DNA of 64,000 nt from Dryobates pubescens (GCF_014839835.1 NC_071615.1:18051001-18115000), one strand, 5' to 3'. Counted from the stretch's first letter, positions 62,501 to 64,000 are shown. Program-made: numbers and translations. The notes: a model not told the origin generated them from the letters alone.

Positions 62501-62886
62501 CCCTGGGCCCCGCTCACCCTGGAGGCAGCCCTGGGCGCCGCTCACCCTGGGCACAGCTCACCCTGGGCACCACTCACCCCGGAGGCAGCCCTGGGTGCCG
62601 CTCACCCTGGGCACCACTCACCTCGGATGCTGATGGGCAGAGCCCTCTCCACCGCCTCGGCGATGCTCCTGGCGGCGCTGCTGTTGGAGGGGACGTAAGC
62701 CAGCTGCCAGGGGTTGCCGGGGGGGCGGCGGTGGAGGAAGGCTGGGAGGTCATCCAGGGGCTGGGGCGGGTAGAGGGTGCCGTTGGGGTGGCTGATGGAG
62801 TGCACTCGGTGCCGCAGGGCGATCAGGATGGCGGCGAACAGCAGCGGCAGGCAGACCTCGATCAGCGTCACCAGGATCTGGCGCTT
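14371..62886 (-). CDS. ABCA3: ABCA3 gene span: 29 coding exons visible, first coding exon off the right edge
   Basis: ABCA3 is a full-length ABC transporter that moves phosphatidylcholine and phosphatidylglycerol into lamellar bodies of alveolar type II cells, and is essential for surfactant. The visible exons join, every phase agreeing, to 1,690 codons plus TGA; human ABCA3 is 1,704 aa, and its first ~18 residues lie in an exon not seen here. Order by visible residue: TM1 (about 1-20), large lumenal loop (20-220), TM2-6 (225-465), NBD1 (520-740; Walker [11 protein letters not shown], signature LSGGMKRK, Walker [14 protein letters not shown]-loop THFMDEAD), linker (790-885), TM7 and second lumenal loop (895-1075), TM8-12 (1080-1320), NBD2 (1375-1560; [38 protein letters not shown]), conserved C-terminus. 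Both nucleotide-binding sites have every key motif and no break was seen. ABCA17 was considered, but exon-by-exon identity to ABCA3 is clearly higher. It is convergent with MCRIP2. Confidence 0.96.
14700..15295. repeat. 34-bp minisatellite with a decay gradient
   Basis: About 17 copies of aggctttgcacctggatcta + gacaggagagagag. Copies from about 14720 to 15110 are nearly identical. Copies from 15115 to 15290 are increasingly altered (tatagagaggttttac). It lies in the last ABCA3 intron, about 200 bp upstream of the last exon in transcript order. Confidence 0.92.
15641..15692. repeat. (GAATA)n microsatellite in CR1 tail
   Basis: About eight 5-bp units adjoining the CR1 3' end, likely grown from the CR1 terminal repeat. 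Confidence 0.85.
15641..16797 (-). mobile_element. CR1 LINE fragment with reverse-transcriptase 3' half
   Basis: The 3' end is at the left (about eight gaata units, the CR1 tail expanded). Reading the minus strand gives CR1 RT motifs: [20 protein letters not shown], a degraded catalytic box (FAEDSKLG for FADDTKLG), [13 protein letters not shown], and the C-terminal SPSLEVF-like end. It is 5'-truncated and interrupted by stops and indels, hence inactive. About 1.16 kb is preserved. Confidence 0.92.
16850..18490. repeat. 59-bp TATA-rich minisatellite, ~25 copies
   Basis: Unit gacagtgtctacagagccta + tatggtatatgcagtctcta + tagacacctatatactata (59 bp), regular from about 17050 to 18490 with diverged copies back to about 16850. 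Variants alternate atatgcag/atctacag. It contains short palindromes (tctataga) and is far more AT-rich than its surroundings. It lies in the last ABCA3 intron, ending about 180 bp from the penultimate exon. Confidence 0.95.
18489..18520 (+). mobile_element. CR1 3' tail fragment
   Basis: Short plus-oriented piece (tcttttccaacccaagcaat, tctatgattct) typical of a CR1 3' terminus, fused to the end of the 59-bp array. Confidence 0.7.
18672..18745 (-). CDS. ABCA3: ABCA3 visible exon 28
   Basis: A 74-bp exon. Acceptor CCCAG|GCAGTG restores FPGSVL; encodes [20 protein letters not shown] and ends CAG|GTAAGG in phase 0. Human equivalent is [20 protein letters not shown]. Confidence 0.92.
18850..19037 (-). 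CDS. ABCA3: ABCA3 visible exon 27 (NBD2 H-loop)
   Basis: Acceptor TGTCCTGCAG|CATGG. Encodes [20 protein letters not shown] and [17 protein letters not shown] and ends at TTCCCAG|GTACC, phase 1. The H-loop histidine is the last residue of the preceding exon. Confidence 0.95.
19038..20050. repeat. ~144-bp minisatellite carrying copies of the exon 27 acceptor
   Basis: Seven copies, marked by aggacttggtta near 19052, 19196, 19340, 19482, 19627, 19770 and 19915. On the minus strand every copy repeats the intron end that precedes exon 27 (AACCAAGTCCT-CTCCTGTCCTGCAG). The array begins exactly at that exon's 3' splice site. Confidence 0.93.
20131..20301 (-). CDS. ABCA3: ABCA3 visible exon 26 (NBD2 signature and Walker B)
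   Basis: Acceptor CTGCAG|CGGGGG completes S. Encodes [16 protein letters not shown], the Walker [21 protein letters not shown] and IIFTSH. Donor ACAG|GTGACC, phase 2. Confidence 0.95.
20378..20818 (+). mobile_element. CR1 fragment, plus oriented
   Basis: CR1 3' region in forward order: gctgtgcagcctggagaaga, [18 protein letters not shown] reading frame remnant, ending ccttccaacccaaccc. 5'-truncated and inactive. Confidence 0.8.
20902..21089 (-). CDS. ABCA3: ABCA3 visible exon 25 (NBD2 Q-loop)
   Basis: Acceptor CGCGGCAG|GTGCAG. Encodes [20 protein letters not shown] (Q-loop) and [20 protein letters not shown]. Donor ACAG|GTGAGG, phase 2. The upstream pyrimidine tract is poor. Confidence 0.94.
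21107..21830. repeat. 18-bp minisatellite abutting the exon 25 acceptor
   Basis: About 39 copies of ggcatcggcagccccgcg and single-base variants. It starts some 17 bp upstream (in transcript order) of ABCA3 exon 25, where the branch point would normally lie. It is strongly CpG-rich. Confidence 0.93.
22441..22635 (-). CDS. ABCA3: ABCA3 visible exon 24 (NBD2 Walker A)
   Basis: Acceptor CCACCAG|GTGTAC. Encodes [20 protein letters not shown], then [20 protein letters not shown] (Walker A), ending NIKK with donor AAG|GTACCC, phase 0. Confidence 0.96.
22763..22897 (-). CDS. ABCA3: ABCA3 visible exon 23
   Basis: Acceptor GTGTTTAG|GTGGCC. Encodes [15 protein letters not shown] and [11 protein letters not shown] and ends AAG|GTGAGG, phase 0. 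Links TM12 to NBD2. Confidence 0.94.
23225..23392 (-). mobile_element. CR1 3'-end fragment, minus oriented
   Basis: ggctggaagggacccccaaa and similar, the 3' end of a CR1 copy in reverse. It directly adjoins the next CR1 copy. Confidence 0.65.
23396..24058 (-). mobile_element. CR1 fragment with internal hairpin duplication (copy 1)
   Basis: Reverse-oriented CR1 3' half (ggcagggttggaagggagct at its 3' end). Contains a 181-bp internal duplication: ctatccctccctgacaccc occurs at 23661-23679 and 23842-23860, enclosing a perfect 27-bp inverted repeat at 23717-23743 and 23762-23788. Confidence 0.85.
24075..24247 (-). CDS. ABCA3: ABCA3 visible exon 22 (TM12)
   Basis: Acceptor CTGCTCAG|ATATC. Encodes [19 protein letters not shown], the membrane segment [16 protein letters not shown] and CRRRKW. 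Donor TGG|GTGAGC, phase 0. Confidence 0.94.
24320..25352. repeat. 42-bp minisatellite, ~24 copies, with donor-like strings
   Basis: Plus-strand unit ccctgccagctctgccagcc + tcacccccagcccaccctgcct. In the ABCA3 sense (minus) direction each unit holds GAG or GGG followed by GTGAGG, matching the 5' splice-site consensus. Located between exons 21 and 22, ending about 70 bp upstream of exon 22. Confidence 0.94.
25737..25895 (-). CDS. ABCA3: ABCA3 visible exon 21
   Basis: Acceptor CTTTCAG|AGCTGG. Encodes [20 protein letters not shown] and YENYE-like [14 protein letters not shown]. Donor TTCA|GTGAGT, phase 1. Confidence 0.93.
26000..26585 (-). mobile_element. CR1 fragment with internal hairpin duplication (copy 2)
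   Basis: Same CR1 type and same internal structure as the copy at 23396: direct repeats at 26266-26284 and 26447-26465, and perfect 27-bp arms at 26322-26348 and 26367-26393. The outer flanks differ, so it is a separate insertion. Confidence 0.85.
26736..26955 (-). CDS. ABCA3: ABCA3 visible exon 20 (TM9-TM11 region)
   Basis: Acceptor GCCCCAG|GTGATA. Encodes [27 protein letters not shown] and [19 protein letters not shown]. Donor CCCAG|GTGGGT, phase 1. Confidence 0.95.
27000..27168 (+). mobile_element. CR1 3'-end fragment, plus oriented
   Basis: gtggagtctccttctctgga through ggttggacttggatgatctc, ending catcctgtgagcctgtg. Short 3' piece of a CR1. Confidence 0.7.
27514..27718 (-). CDS. ABCA3: ABCA3 visible exon 19 (TM8-TM9)
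   Basis: Acceptor CCCCACAG|AGGCCAG completes [19 protein letters not shown]; then [20 protein letters not shown] and [14 protein letters not shown]. Donor CTG|GTGAGT, phase 0. Confidence 0.95.
27890..28436 (+). mobile_element. Two CR1 fragments in tandem, plus oriented
   Basis: 27890-28025 (gggaagaaattcttcccagt to caacctgggctggct) and 28065-28436 (gcacctgaagggctccagga to the terminal ccatgattctatgac). Both are CR1 3' regions, 5'-truncated. Confidence 0.78.
28685..29697. repeat. 1-kb purine-rich 12-bp repeat tract
   Basis: Built from ggcaggaggg, gaggcaggagg, aggaaagagggg and atgcaggagg units. The plus strand is about nine-tenths purine, so the ABCA3 sense strand is a 1-kb pyrimidine tract. 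It starts about 25 bp downstream (transcript order) of the exon 18 donor at 29719. Confidence 0.93.
29720..29993 (-). CDS. ABCA3: ABCA3 visible exon 18 (second lumenal loop)
   Basis: Acceptor TTTGCAG|GGGGCC. Encodes [40 protein letters not shown] and NYPQPRN. Donor GGA|GTAGGT, phase 2; the TAG seen just after GGA is intronic, not a stop. Confidence 0.93.
30090..30395 (+). mobile_element. CR1 fragment, plus oriented
   Basis: ctgcagcccaggaggttcca (3' UTR/ORF end region of CR1) to ccaaggtcccttccaacccc. A near-identical piece lies in reverse at 36470-36720. Confidence 0.78.
30540..30655 (+). mobile_element. CR1 3' tail fragment, plus oriented
   Basis: gggggttggactggaaggtc through catcctgtgagcctgtg, the 3' end of a CR1 copy. 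Confidence 0.65.
30875..31178 (-). CDS. ABCA3: ABCA3 visible exon 17 (TM7 and lumenal loop 2)
   Basis: Acceptor CTGCCAG|TTCTAC. Encodes [22 protein letters not shown]7 ([19 protein letters not shown]) and [15 protein letters not shown]. Donor CTGG|GTGAGG, phase 1. The largest visible exon (304 bp). Confidence 0.95.
31240..31258. repeat. Homopolymer C19 run
   Basis: Nineteen consecutive C on the plus strand, a G19 run on the ABCA3 sense strand, about 60 bp upstream of the exon 17 acceptor. Its exact length may be uncertain from sequencing. Confidence 0.9.
31382..31700 (-). mobile_element. CR1 fragment, minus oriented
   Basis: gttggaaaggacctttcaag at its 3' end through cagtctccctcttgcagttc. 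Same subtype as the copies at 34425-34745 and 37312-37880. Confidence 0.75.
31701..32365. other. ABCA3 intron, nothing recognised
   Basis: Unique-looking intron sequence between exons 16 and 17. No exon, RNA gene or repeat family was identified on either strand. Confidence 0.45.
32366..32558 (-). CDS. ABCA3: ABCA3 visible exon 16 (NBD1 to TM7 linker)
   Basis: Acceptor GCTGCAG|GGTTGG. Encodes [20 protein letters not shown] and [14 protein letters not shown], then an acidic, Ser-rich variable stretch and SIKLNTG. Donor GGG|GTTGGT is the weakest in the gene but is set by LNTG and the in-frame join to exon 17. Confidence 0.9.
32835..33328 (+). mobile_element. CR1 fragment, plus oriented
   Basis: cagcagcagaaggacacaga (RT C-terminal region) through actgaattctatgactg at the CR1 3' terminus. 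5'-truncated. Confidence 0.78.
33376..34066. repeat. 20-bp minisatellite, G/T-rich on ABCA3 sense strand
   Basis: About 34 copies of caagagccaaaacccaaccc and close variants (gttaaaac, gataaaac, cagatgaaac). On the minus strand it reads GGGTTTTGGCTCTTGGG, with a GGG run every ~10 bases. It starts about 65 bp past the exon 15 donor. Confidence 0.95.
34132..34230 (-). CDS. ABCA3: ABCA3 visible exon 15
   Basis: Acceptor CCCCCCAG|GTTCG. Encodes [20 protein letters not shown] and [13 protein letters not shown]. Donor CTCAG|GTGGGC, phase 2. Confidence 0.95.
34425..34815 (+). mobile_element. CR1 fragments, plus oriented
   Basis: gtttgagctgcaagagggag through ggttccttccaacccaaacc (34425-34745), followed by a second short CR1 3' tail ending gttctatgatcag (34765-34815). 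Confidence 0.72.
35059..35209 (-). CDS. ABCA3: ABCA3 visible exon 14
   Basis: Acceptor GTGCCCAG|GGGCAGG. Encodes [20 protein letters not shown] and [20 protein letters not shown]. Donor CACAG|GTAACA, phase 2. Close match to the human AGYHMTLVKEPHCN region. Confidence 0.95.
35265..35735. repeat. 69-bp minisatellite, 7 copies
   Basis: Unit with tggccctggggtgctggagc, agagggatggacactgaggc, acc(g/a)cagaggggtcagtgtc. On the sense strand each unit contains a pyrimidine tract ending TGCTCCAG|C, acceptor-like. It lies just upstream of exon 14. Confidence 0.95.
35879..36089 (-). CDS. ABCA3: ABCA3 visible exon 13 (NBD1 Walker B)
   Basis: Acceptor GGCCCGCAG|GTGGTG. Encodes [37 protein letters not shown] and [17 protein letters not shown]. 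Donor TACG|GTAAGG, phase 1. Confidence 0.96.
36165..36422. repeat. Short CTGCAG-rich tandem repeat
   Basis: Interleaved 15-16-bp and 23-bp units of ctcccagcactgcagtgcag and ccccagcactgcagc, about 80 bp upstream of exon 13. CTGCAG palindromes recur throughout. Confidence 0.85.
36455..36835 (-). mobile_element. CR1 fragment, minus oriented
   Basis: ggggttggaagggacccaaa at the 3' end; reverse complement of the copy type at 30090-30395. Inactive 3' piece. Confidence 0.78.
36858..37013 (-). CDS. ABCA3: ABCA3 visible exon 12 (NBD1 signature), GC donor
   Basis: Acceptor CTGGCAG|CTGAAG. Encodes [13 protein letters not shown] and the signature [20 protein letters not shown] and ends TCCAAG|GCAAGT. 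The donor is GC rather than GT, with an otherwise perfect consensus; frame and protein are as expected. Confidence 0.94.
37312..37880 (-). mobile_element. CR1 fragments, minus oriented, partly duplicated
   Basis: ggtttgggttggaggggacc to ctctccactctcagtctccc, followed by two repeats of the next segment (gaagccctgcaaggccacca at about 37600 and 37760). 5'-truncated. Confidence 0.75.
37957..38111 (-). CDS. ABCA3: ABCA3 visible exon 11 (NBD1 Q-loop)
   Basis: Acceptor CCCCCGGCAG|GCCTGC. Encodes [40 protein letters not shown] and RFYAG. Donor GGG|GTGAGC, phase 0. Confidence 0.95.
38265..41392. repeat. 77-bp minisatellite, ~40 copies, with acceptor-like units
   Basis: Unit: tgcatctggcatggctctgc, cctggctctgagacatggga, gtgctgctgcaaggggcagg, cagggctgcatccagcc. 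Variants: ctcacacc/ctgagac; ggcagg present or absent. On the sense strand each unit has CTGCCTGCCCCTTGCAG|C, matching a strong 3' splice site, and no clear donor. It fills the intron between exons 10 and 11. Confidence 0.96.
41393..41570. repeat. Short CTGGCTCT repeat flanking the 77-bp array
   Basis: Irregular 12-24-bp phrases (agcctggctctcagcctggc) that look derived from the ggctctggcctggctctcag part of the 77-bp unit. Confidence 0.75.
41571..42066. other. ABCA3 intron, nothing recognised
   Basis: Unique-looking sequence between the repeat block and exon 10. No exon or element was identified. Confidence 0.4.
42067..42196 (-). CDS. ABCA3: ABCA3 visible exon 10 (NBD1 Walker A)
   Basis: Acceptor CTCCACAG|GTCTTC. 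Encodes [39 protein letters not shown] (Walker A) and SMLT. Donor ACAG|GTAGAG, phase 1. Confidence 0.96.
42531..42677 (-). CDS. ABCA3: ABCA3 visible exon 9
   Basis: Acceptor GCCCTCAG|CCCTCG. Encodes [16 protein letters not shown], a run of Glu, [19 protein letters not shown] and GIKIKHLSK. Donor AAG|GTACCA, phase 0. Confidence 0.95.
42908..43600 (-). mobile_element. CR1 fragment with internal hairpin duplication (copy 3)
   Basis: Third CR1 with the same structure: direct repeats at 43176-43194 and 43357-43375, and perfect 27-bp arms at 43232-43258 and 43277-43303. It differs from the others in its 3' flank and a few bases. Confidence 0.85.
43918..44110 (-). mobile_element. CR1 3' fragment, minus oriented
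   Basis: gggttggaagggaccctaaa through ggcagcctgtgccag. Short 3' piece, also seen at 48555. Confidence 0.72.
44250..44420 (-). mobile_element. CR1 3' fragment, minus oriented
   Basis: ggcaggaagggagcctccaa and ccagctacagcaggctgccc. A more diverged CR1 type. Confidence 0.6.
44552..45205 (-). mobile_element. CR1 fragment, minus oriented
   Basis: aaccaggttggaaaagacct at the 3' end through ctcatgttcagctgctgcc. Same subtype as the copy at 15641 and very similar to it. Includes the RT C-terminal region, frame broken. Confidence 0.85.
45376..46150 (-). mobile_element. CR1 fragment, minus oriented
   Basis: gaatgttaggggttggaagg at the 3' end, then tcctcctgtttccatggaac and ctggacacaatacttcagat. An older, more diverged CR1 copy with weaker similarity toward its 5' side. 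Confidence 0.72.
46576..46757 (-). CDS. ABCA3: ABCA3 visible exon 8 (TM6 region)
   Basis: Acceptor GTGTTGCAG|GGACTGG. Encodes [40 protein letters not shown] and [19 protein letters not shown]. Donor ACG|GTGAGC, phase 0. Confidence 0.95.
46800..47490 (+). mobile_element. CR1 fragment, plus oriented
   Basis: agcagcaccgtggagaaaga (RT C-terminal frame: KDLGVLV) through cccttccaacctctaccatt and tctgtgatcc at the 3' end. 5'-truncated. Confidence 0.8.
47538..48050 (-). mobile_element. CR1 fragment, minus oriented
   Basis: acacaatgccaggttggaag at the 3' end through gtattccagaggtggcctga. Includes an RT C-terminal remnant ([11 protein letters not shown]). Confidence 0.78.
48300..48473 (-). CDS. ABCA3: ABCA3 visible exon 7 (TM5)
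   Basis: Acceptor GTGCTGGCAG|CAAACG. Encodes [40 protein letters not shown] and IGMFEGK. Donor AAAG|GTGAGC, phase 1. Confidence 0.94.
48555..48925 (-). mobile_element. CR1 fragment, minus oriented
   Basis: ggtggaagggaccctaaaga at the 3' end through ccctgaggtctccctggagc. Same subtype, in reverse, as 20378 and 28065. Confidence 0.78.
49326..49446 (-). CDS. ABCA3: ABCA3 visible exon 6 (TM4)
   Basis: Acceptor CTTGGCAG|GTGAGC. Encodes [19 protein letters not shown] and [14 protein letters not shown]. Donor AGAG|GTGAGT-like GTGAG, phase 1. Confidence 0.94.
49447..49996. other. ABCA3 intron, nothing recognised
   Basis: Unique GC-rich intron between exons 5 and 6 with no repeat or RNA gene seen. 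Confidence 0.45.
49997..50113 (-). CDS. ABCA3: ABCA3 visible exon 5 (TM3)
   Basis: Acceptor CCTGACAG|GAGTAC. Encodes [20 protein letters not shown] and [16 protein letters not shown]. Donor AAG|GTGAGC, phase 0. EYMxMMGLS is an ABCA3 hallmark stretch. Confidence 0.95.
50328..51562. repeat. Compound 15/24-bp CAG-rich minisatellite
   Basis: Alternation of cacccagcagcaggg(cc) and cagcagg(g/a)ccagcagggc units for 1.2 kb in mixed order. On the ABCA3 sense strand it reads TGGGTGGCCCTGCTGG. It gives long open frames on both strands that are repeat artefacts. It starts about 215 bp upstream of exon 5 and abuts a CR1 copy. Confidence 0.94.
51566..51985 (-). mobile_element. CR1 fragment lacking the hairpin duplication
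   Basis: Same CR1 type as copies 1-3 of the hairpin set, but here tatccctccctgacaccct occurs once, followed directly by ccaaagtccctccccagctt. This gives the unduplicated state. Confidence 0.84.
52190..52624. repeat. AT-rich island, left part
   Basis: Almost pure A/T sequence of ttaattaata/attattaata phrases, in contrast to GC-rich flanks. No unit could be fixed here. Confidence 0.85.
52625..53530 (-). mobile_element. CR1 fragment inside the AT-rich island
   Basis: aaaccaggttggaagagacc at the 3' end. The minus strand still shows RT C-terminal blocks ([59 protein letters not shown]). 5'-truncated; frames broken. AT-rich sequence lies on both sides, so it looks like an insertion into the island. 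Confidence 0.88.
53531..55560. repeat. AT-rich island, right part, with ~164-bp satellite
   Basis: Seven repeats of a 161-165-bp unit are marked by ggaactgtatg at 54008, 54173, 54338, 54499, 54660, 54825 and 54990. Each carries aattattaatacactactca and gttattagtatttttattaa. Outside them the sequence is simple A/T with a short (TTG)n run at about 55165. No coding sequence. Confidence 0.9.
55677..55936 (-). CDS. ABCA3: ABCA3 visible exon 4 (TM2)
   Basis: Acceptor GCCCTCAG|GCTACA. Encodes [38 protein letters not shown] and the first membrane span after the lumenal loop, then [10 protein letters not shown]. Donor AAG|GTGAGG, phase 0. Confidence 0.96.
56050..56995 (+). mobile_element. CR1 fragment with 202-bp internal tandem duplication
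   Basis: tggttgtgtccctgggctgg starts at about 56083, 56284 and 56486. The first two copies are almost identical over 202 bp and the third is partial. The element then continues as a normal CR1 3' region (gagcctggagaagaggaggc to ccatgcctggaggggctcca). Confidence 0.82.
57365..58112 (-). mobile_element. CR1 fragment, minus oriented, interrupted by another CR1 tail
   Basis: gaggttggaagagacctttg at the 3' end, continuing to ctcaatgtcc at about 57890; resumes at about 57960 with tggagtggcccagaactgaa. The gap holds a plus-oriented CR1 tail. An 18-bp triplication (agcaccacctccctc) occurs at about 57475-57530. Confidence 0.8.
57883..57962 (+). mobile_element. CR1 3' tail nested in an opposite CR1
   Basis: ctgcccatggcaggggggtt, ggaactagatgatccttgtg, cttctatgattc: a short CR1 3' terminus in plus orientation inside the minus-oriented CR1. 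Confidence 0.78.
58350..58640. other. A-rich intron sequence
   Basis: A-rich stretch with several poly-A runs (gaaagaaaaaaaaagcagga; taaaaaaaaaccaacaaaaa). No element assigned. Confidence 0.4.
58655..59210 (+). mobile_element. CR1 fragment, plus oriented, with nested tail
   Basis: gactgtccccctgtgctcag through ccctggaggtgttcaaaaag. Split at 58858-58906 by a tiny CR1 3' tail, after which ctgggggtgttgagcctgga resumes the host copy. Confidence 0.8.
58858..58906 (+). mobile_element. ~45-bp CR1 tail inserted in a CR1, with short flanking repeat
   Basis: gactagatgacctttggagg to cccattctatgac, flanked by gacctgg on the left and gacctggg on the right. This looks like a minute, extremely 5'-truncated insertion with a target-site duplication. 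Confidence 0.7.
59205..59455 (+). mobile_element. CR1 fragment, plus oriented
   Basis: aagaggaaatggcctcaggt through ctctcccaaccaaagccatc. 3' piece. Confidence 0.72.
59546..59711 (-). CDS. ABCA3: ABCA3 visible exon 3 (lumenal loop 1)
   Basis: Acceptor CTTGCAG|GTCAGC. Encodes [32 protein letters not shown] and DGGTP. Donor CCAG|GTGAGG, phase 1. Confidence 0.93.
59745..59845 (+). mobile_element. CR1 3' fragment, plus oriented
   Basis: cccagggagctggtggaggc and cattcaagatcagacttgat. Short diverged piece. Confidence 0.6.
59868..60248 (+). mobile_element. CR1 fragment, plus oriented
   Basis: gattgttcagtctggagagc through cttccaaccctgaccattct. Reverse of the 51566-51985 type; it also lacks the hairpin duplication. 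Confidence 0.8.
60243..60545 (-). mobile_element. CR1 3' fragment, minus oriented
   Basis: gttggaagggacctccaaag at the 3' end, abutting the plus-oriented copy head to tail. A further plus-oriented tail remnant lies at about 60480-60545. Confidence 0.68.
60628..60755 (-). CDS. ABCA3: ABCA3 visible exon 2 (lumenal loop 1)
   Basis: Acceptor CTCTGCAG|CTCAGG completes [18 protein letters not shown]; then [15 protein letters not shown] and APLPLQ. Donor CAG|GTGAGC, phase 0. Human equivalent: GFPSEKDFEDYIRYDN. Confidence 0.94.
60885..61110 (+). mobile_element. CR1-like fragment, plus oriented
   Basis: cagctccagagggacagaga, actgctggagagagtccagg: RT C-terminal region of CR1 ([11 protein letters not shown] frame). 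A second copy lies at 63015-63390. Confidence 0.68.
61235..62615. repeat. 28-bp minisatellite made of 5' splice-site copies, ~48 units
   Basis: Plus-strand unit ggcagccctgggccccgctc + acctcgca. On the ABCA3 sense strand each unit reads GAG (or GGG)|GTGAGC followed by GG-CCCAGGG. The array starts at the donor of visible exon 1 itself (CGAG|GTGAGTGGTGCCCAGG, GT at 62621-62620), which fits as the first unit. Unit variants concern ccccgctc/gccgctc and cctcgca/ccccgca/cctcaca. Confidence 0.96.
62622..62886 (-). CDS. ABCA3: ABCA3 visible exon 1 (second coding exon; TM1)
   Basis: Acceptor CCCCCTGCAG|AAGCGC, phase 0. Encodes [20 protein letters not shown] (TM1; human KRKVLVTVLELFLPLLF), HPNGTLYPP with a glycosylation sequon, [13 protein letters not shown] and ALPISIR. 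Donor CGAG|GTGAGT, phase 1, directly followed by the 28-bp array. The initiating exon was searched for to the right edge and not found. Confidence 0.95.
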
Positions 62887-63014
62887 CTGCAGGGGGCAGA
62901 AAGGGATCCAGGGTGAGATGGGAACGCTGCAGCAGACCCAGCCAGGGGCTGCAGGCAGTGCAGGCAACACCCAGCTGAAGCTTTGCTGCCTTTCAGAAGG
63001 TTTCACAACCTGGG

Positions 63015-63390
63015 GTCTTCCGGAGCCTGGGAACAGCAATGCCTCTGCTCTGCTCTGCACTAGGGAGGCCACATCCAGAACATGGGACCTGGTCTGGGCT
63101 CCCCAGCTCAGGAGGGACAGAGAACTGCTGGAGAGAGTCCAGGGCAGGCTGCAGAGCTGCTGAGGGGCTGCTGGGAGCAGCAAAGGCTGAGAGCCCTGGG
63201 GCTGAGAGCCTGCAGAAGAGCAGCCCCAGAGCAATGCTCAGCAAGAGCTAAAGGAGCTGTGGGGGGCAAGAGGCTGGGGCCAGGGTGCTGCCCAGGGACA
63301 GCACAAGGGGCAGAGAGTGGCAGGCAGTAGGTTGGAGCTGAGCAGGAGGAGAAAGTTGTTTGGGGTGAGGCTGCTGGAGGCCTGGAGCAA
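63015..63390 (+). mobile_element. CR1-like fragment, plus oriented
   Basis: cagctcaggagggacagaga through ggaggagaaagttgtttggg. Parallels the copy at 60885-61110, including the shared stretch caatgctcagcaagagctaa. Confidence 0.68.
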
Positions 63391-63920
63391 GCTCTGGGTG
63401 CAGGGCTTCAGGATGCCAGACCTCCATCCCTGCAGTGACAGCTCCTGAGGTGTCCCCAGGAGCAGGGAGCAGCTCTGGGTACAGGGCTTCAGGGCTGCTC
63501 TCTCAGAACATGTGCCCAGCAGCATTAACCTCTTGTGAGGGCTCTGGCTAAGAAGGGCTTTACAAGGCAGGGGGTTTGCCACCCTGCCCTCTGCCAGGCT
63601 GGAAAGAGGAGGGACAGCAGGCAGGAGGAGTACCAGGAGGTTTACTCTCACTATTCTGCCAGCTCAGCAGCTGGGTTGGATGCCACAGCAGAGCCTCTCC
63701 CTGGCAGCGCTGCAGACTCAGTGTTGCTTACAGCACCTCCTGCAGTGCCAGGGCCTGGATCACCAAAGATCACTGTGCTGGGCCAGGATGGCACAAGGAG
63801 CAGCTCTGCAGAGGTCAGGCACCCATCCCAGATGGCATGGATCTGTGCCCAGCAGGGCTCTTCACTGCTCTGCTCCCCTGCCTGCACCAACCAAGGGCTG
63901 CAGGCAGCAGCACATCTGCC
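63391..63920. other. ABCA3 first coding intron, nothing recognised
   Basis: A duplicated phrase (agctctgggtacagggcttc at about 63391 and 63470) but no exon or element. The ABCA3 start exon is not here. Confidence 0.45.
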
Positions 63921-64000
63921 ACCAGAGCCCCTGCAGCTCTCAGCTGCCACCAGAGCCTCTCAGCTGCCACCAGAGCCCCTGCAGCTCTCAGCTGCCACCA
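63921..64000. repeat. Tandem repeat running off the right edge
   Basis: ctgccaccagagcccctgca + gctctcag in about three partly shortened copies at the window end; the full size is unknown. Confidence 0.75.

Noticed and set aside
14371-62886. ABCA17 or another ABCA paralogue as the identity of the transporter
   Set aside because: Stretches such as AGYHMxxVKEP, HERRxxDWA, EYMxMMGLS and the total length match ABCA3 exon by exon.
63000-64000. The ABCA3 initiating exon (human MAVLRQLALLLWKNY)
   Set aside because: No minus-strand sequence encoding this motif with a donor in phase 0 was found, so the exon is taken to lie beyond the window.

Overview
The window is a stretch of bird nuclear DNA. The evidence is many truncated CR1 LINE copies (over 30 pieces, several ending in the ATTCTATG-type CR1 tail), very GC-rich sequence, short introns and many minisatellites, as on an avian microchromosome, plus vertebrate exons that can be read residue by residue. 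The CR1 load is heavy even for a bird. It would suit a CR1-rich lineage such as woodpeckers and relatives, but that is inference. I saw no retrovirus or LTR element.

Layout. At the left edge, the first coding exon of METTL26 lies on the minus strand (1177-1385) and the rest of that gene is off the window. An intact tRNA-Gly(CCC) gene follows (2042-2112, minus). MCRIP2 (FAM195A) is complete on the plus strand in five exons (5096-8811), with a CpG-rich promoter and a poly(A) signal at 9186. From 9.3 to 14.3 kb there is no recognisable gene, only minisatellites. From 14371 to the right edge the minus strand carries ABCA3, the lamellar-body lipid transporter of lung type II cells. Twenty-nine consecutive coding exons were placed, all with intact frame and phase, giving 1,690 codons plus the stop. 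Only the short initiating exon (about 18 residues in human) lies beyond the right edge.

The introns of ABCA3 are unusually full of tandem arrays (units of 12, 18, 20, 28, 34, 42, 59, 69, 77 and about 144 bp) and CR1 copies. Many arrays start within tens of bases of an exon, and several carry splice-site-like motifs in the sense orientation. The 28-bp array next to the first visible exon repeats that exon's own 5' splice site about 48 times, and a ~144-bp array repeats another exon's 3' splice site. One large intron holds a 3.3-kb AT-rich island with a ~164-bp satellite. Three CR1 copies share the same internal 181-bp duplication enclosing a perfect 27-bp hairpin.

The genes are not obviously functionally linked: METTL26 is a predicted methyltransferase, MCRIP2 a stress-granule/DDX6-associated factor and ABCA3 a phospholipid transporter. 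METTL26 and MCRIP2 are head-to-head neighbours, as in human. MCRIP2 and ABCA3 are convergent here, whereas in human both lie on 16p13.3 but well apart.
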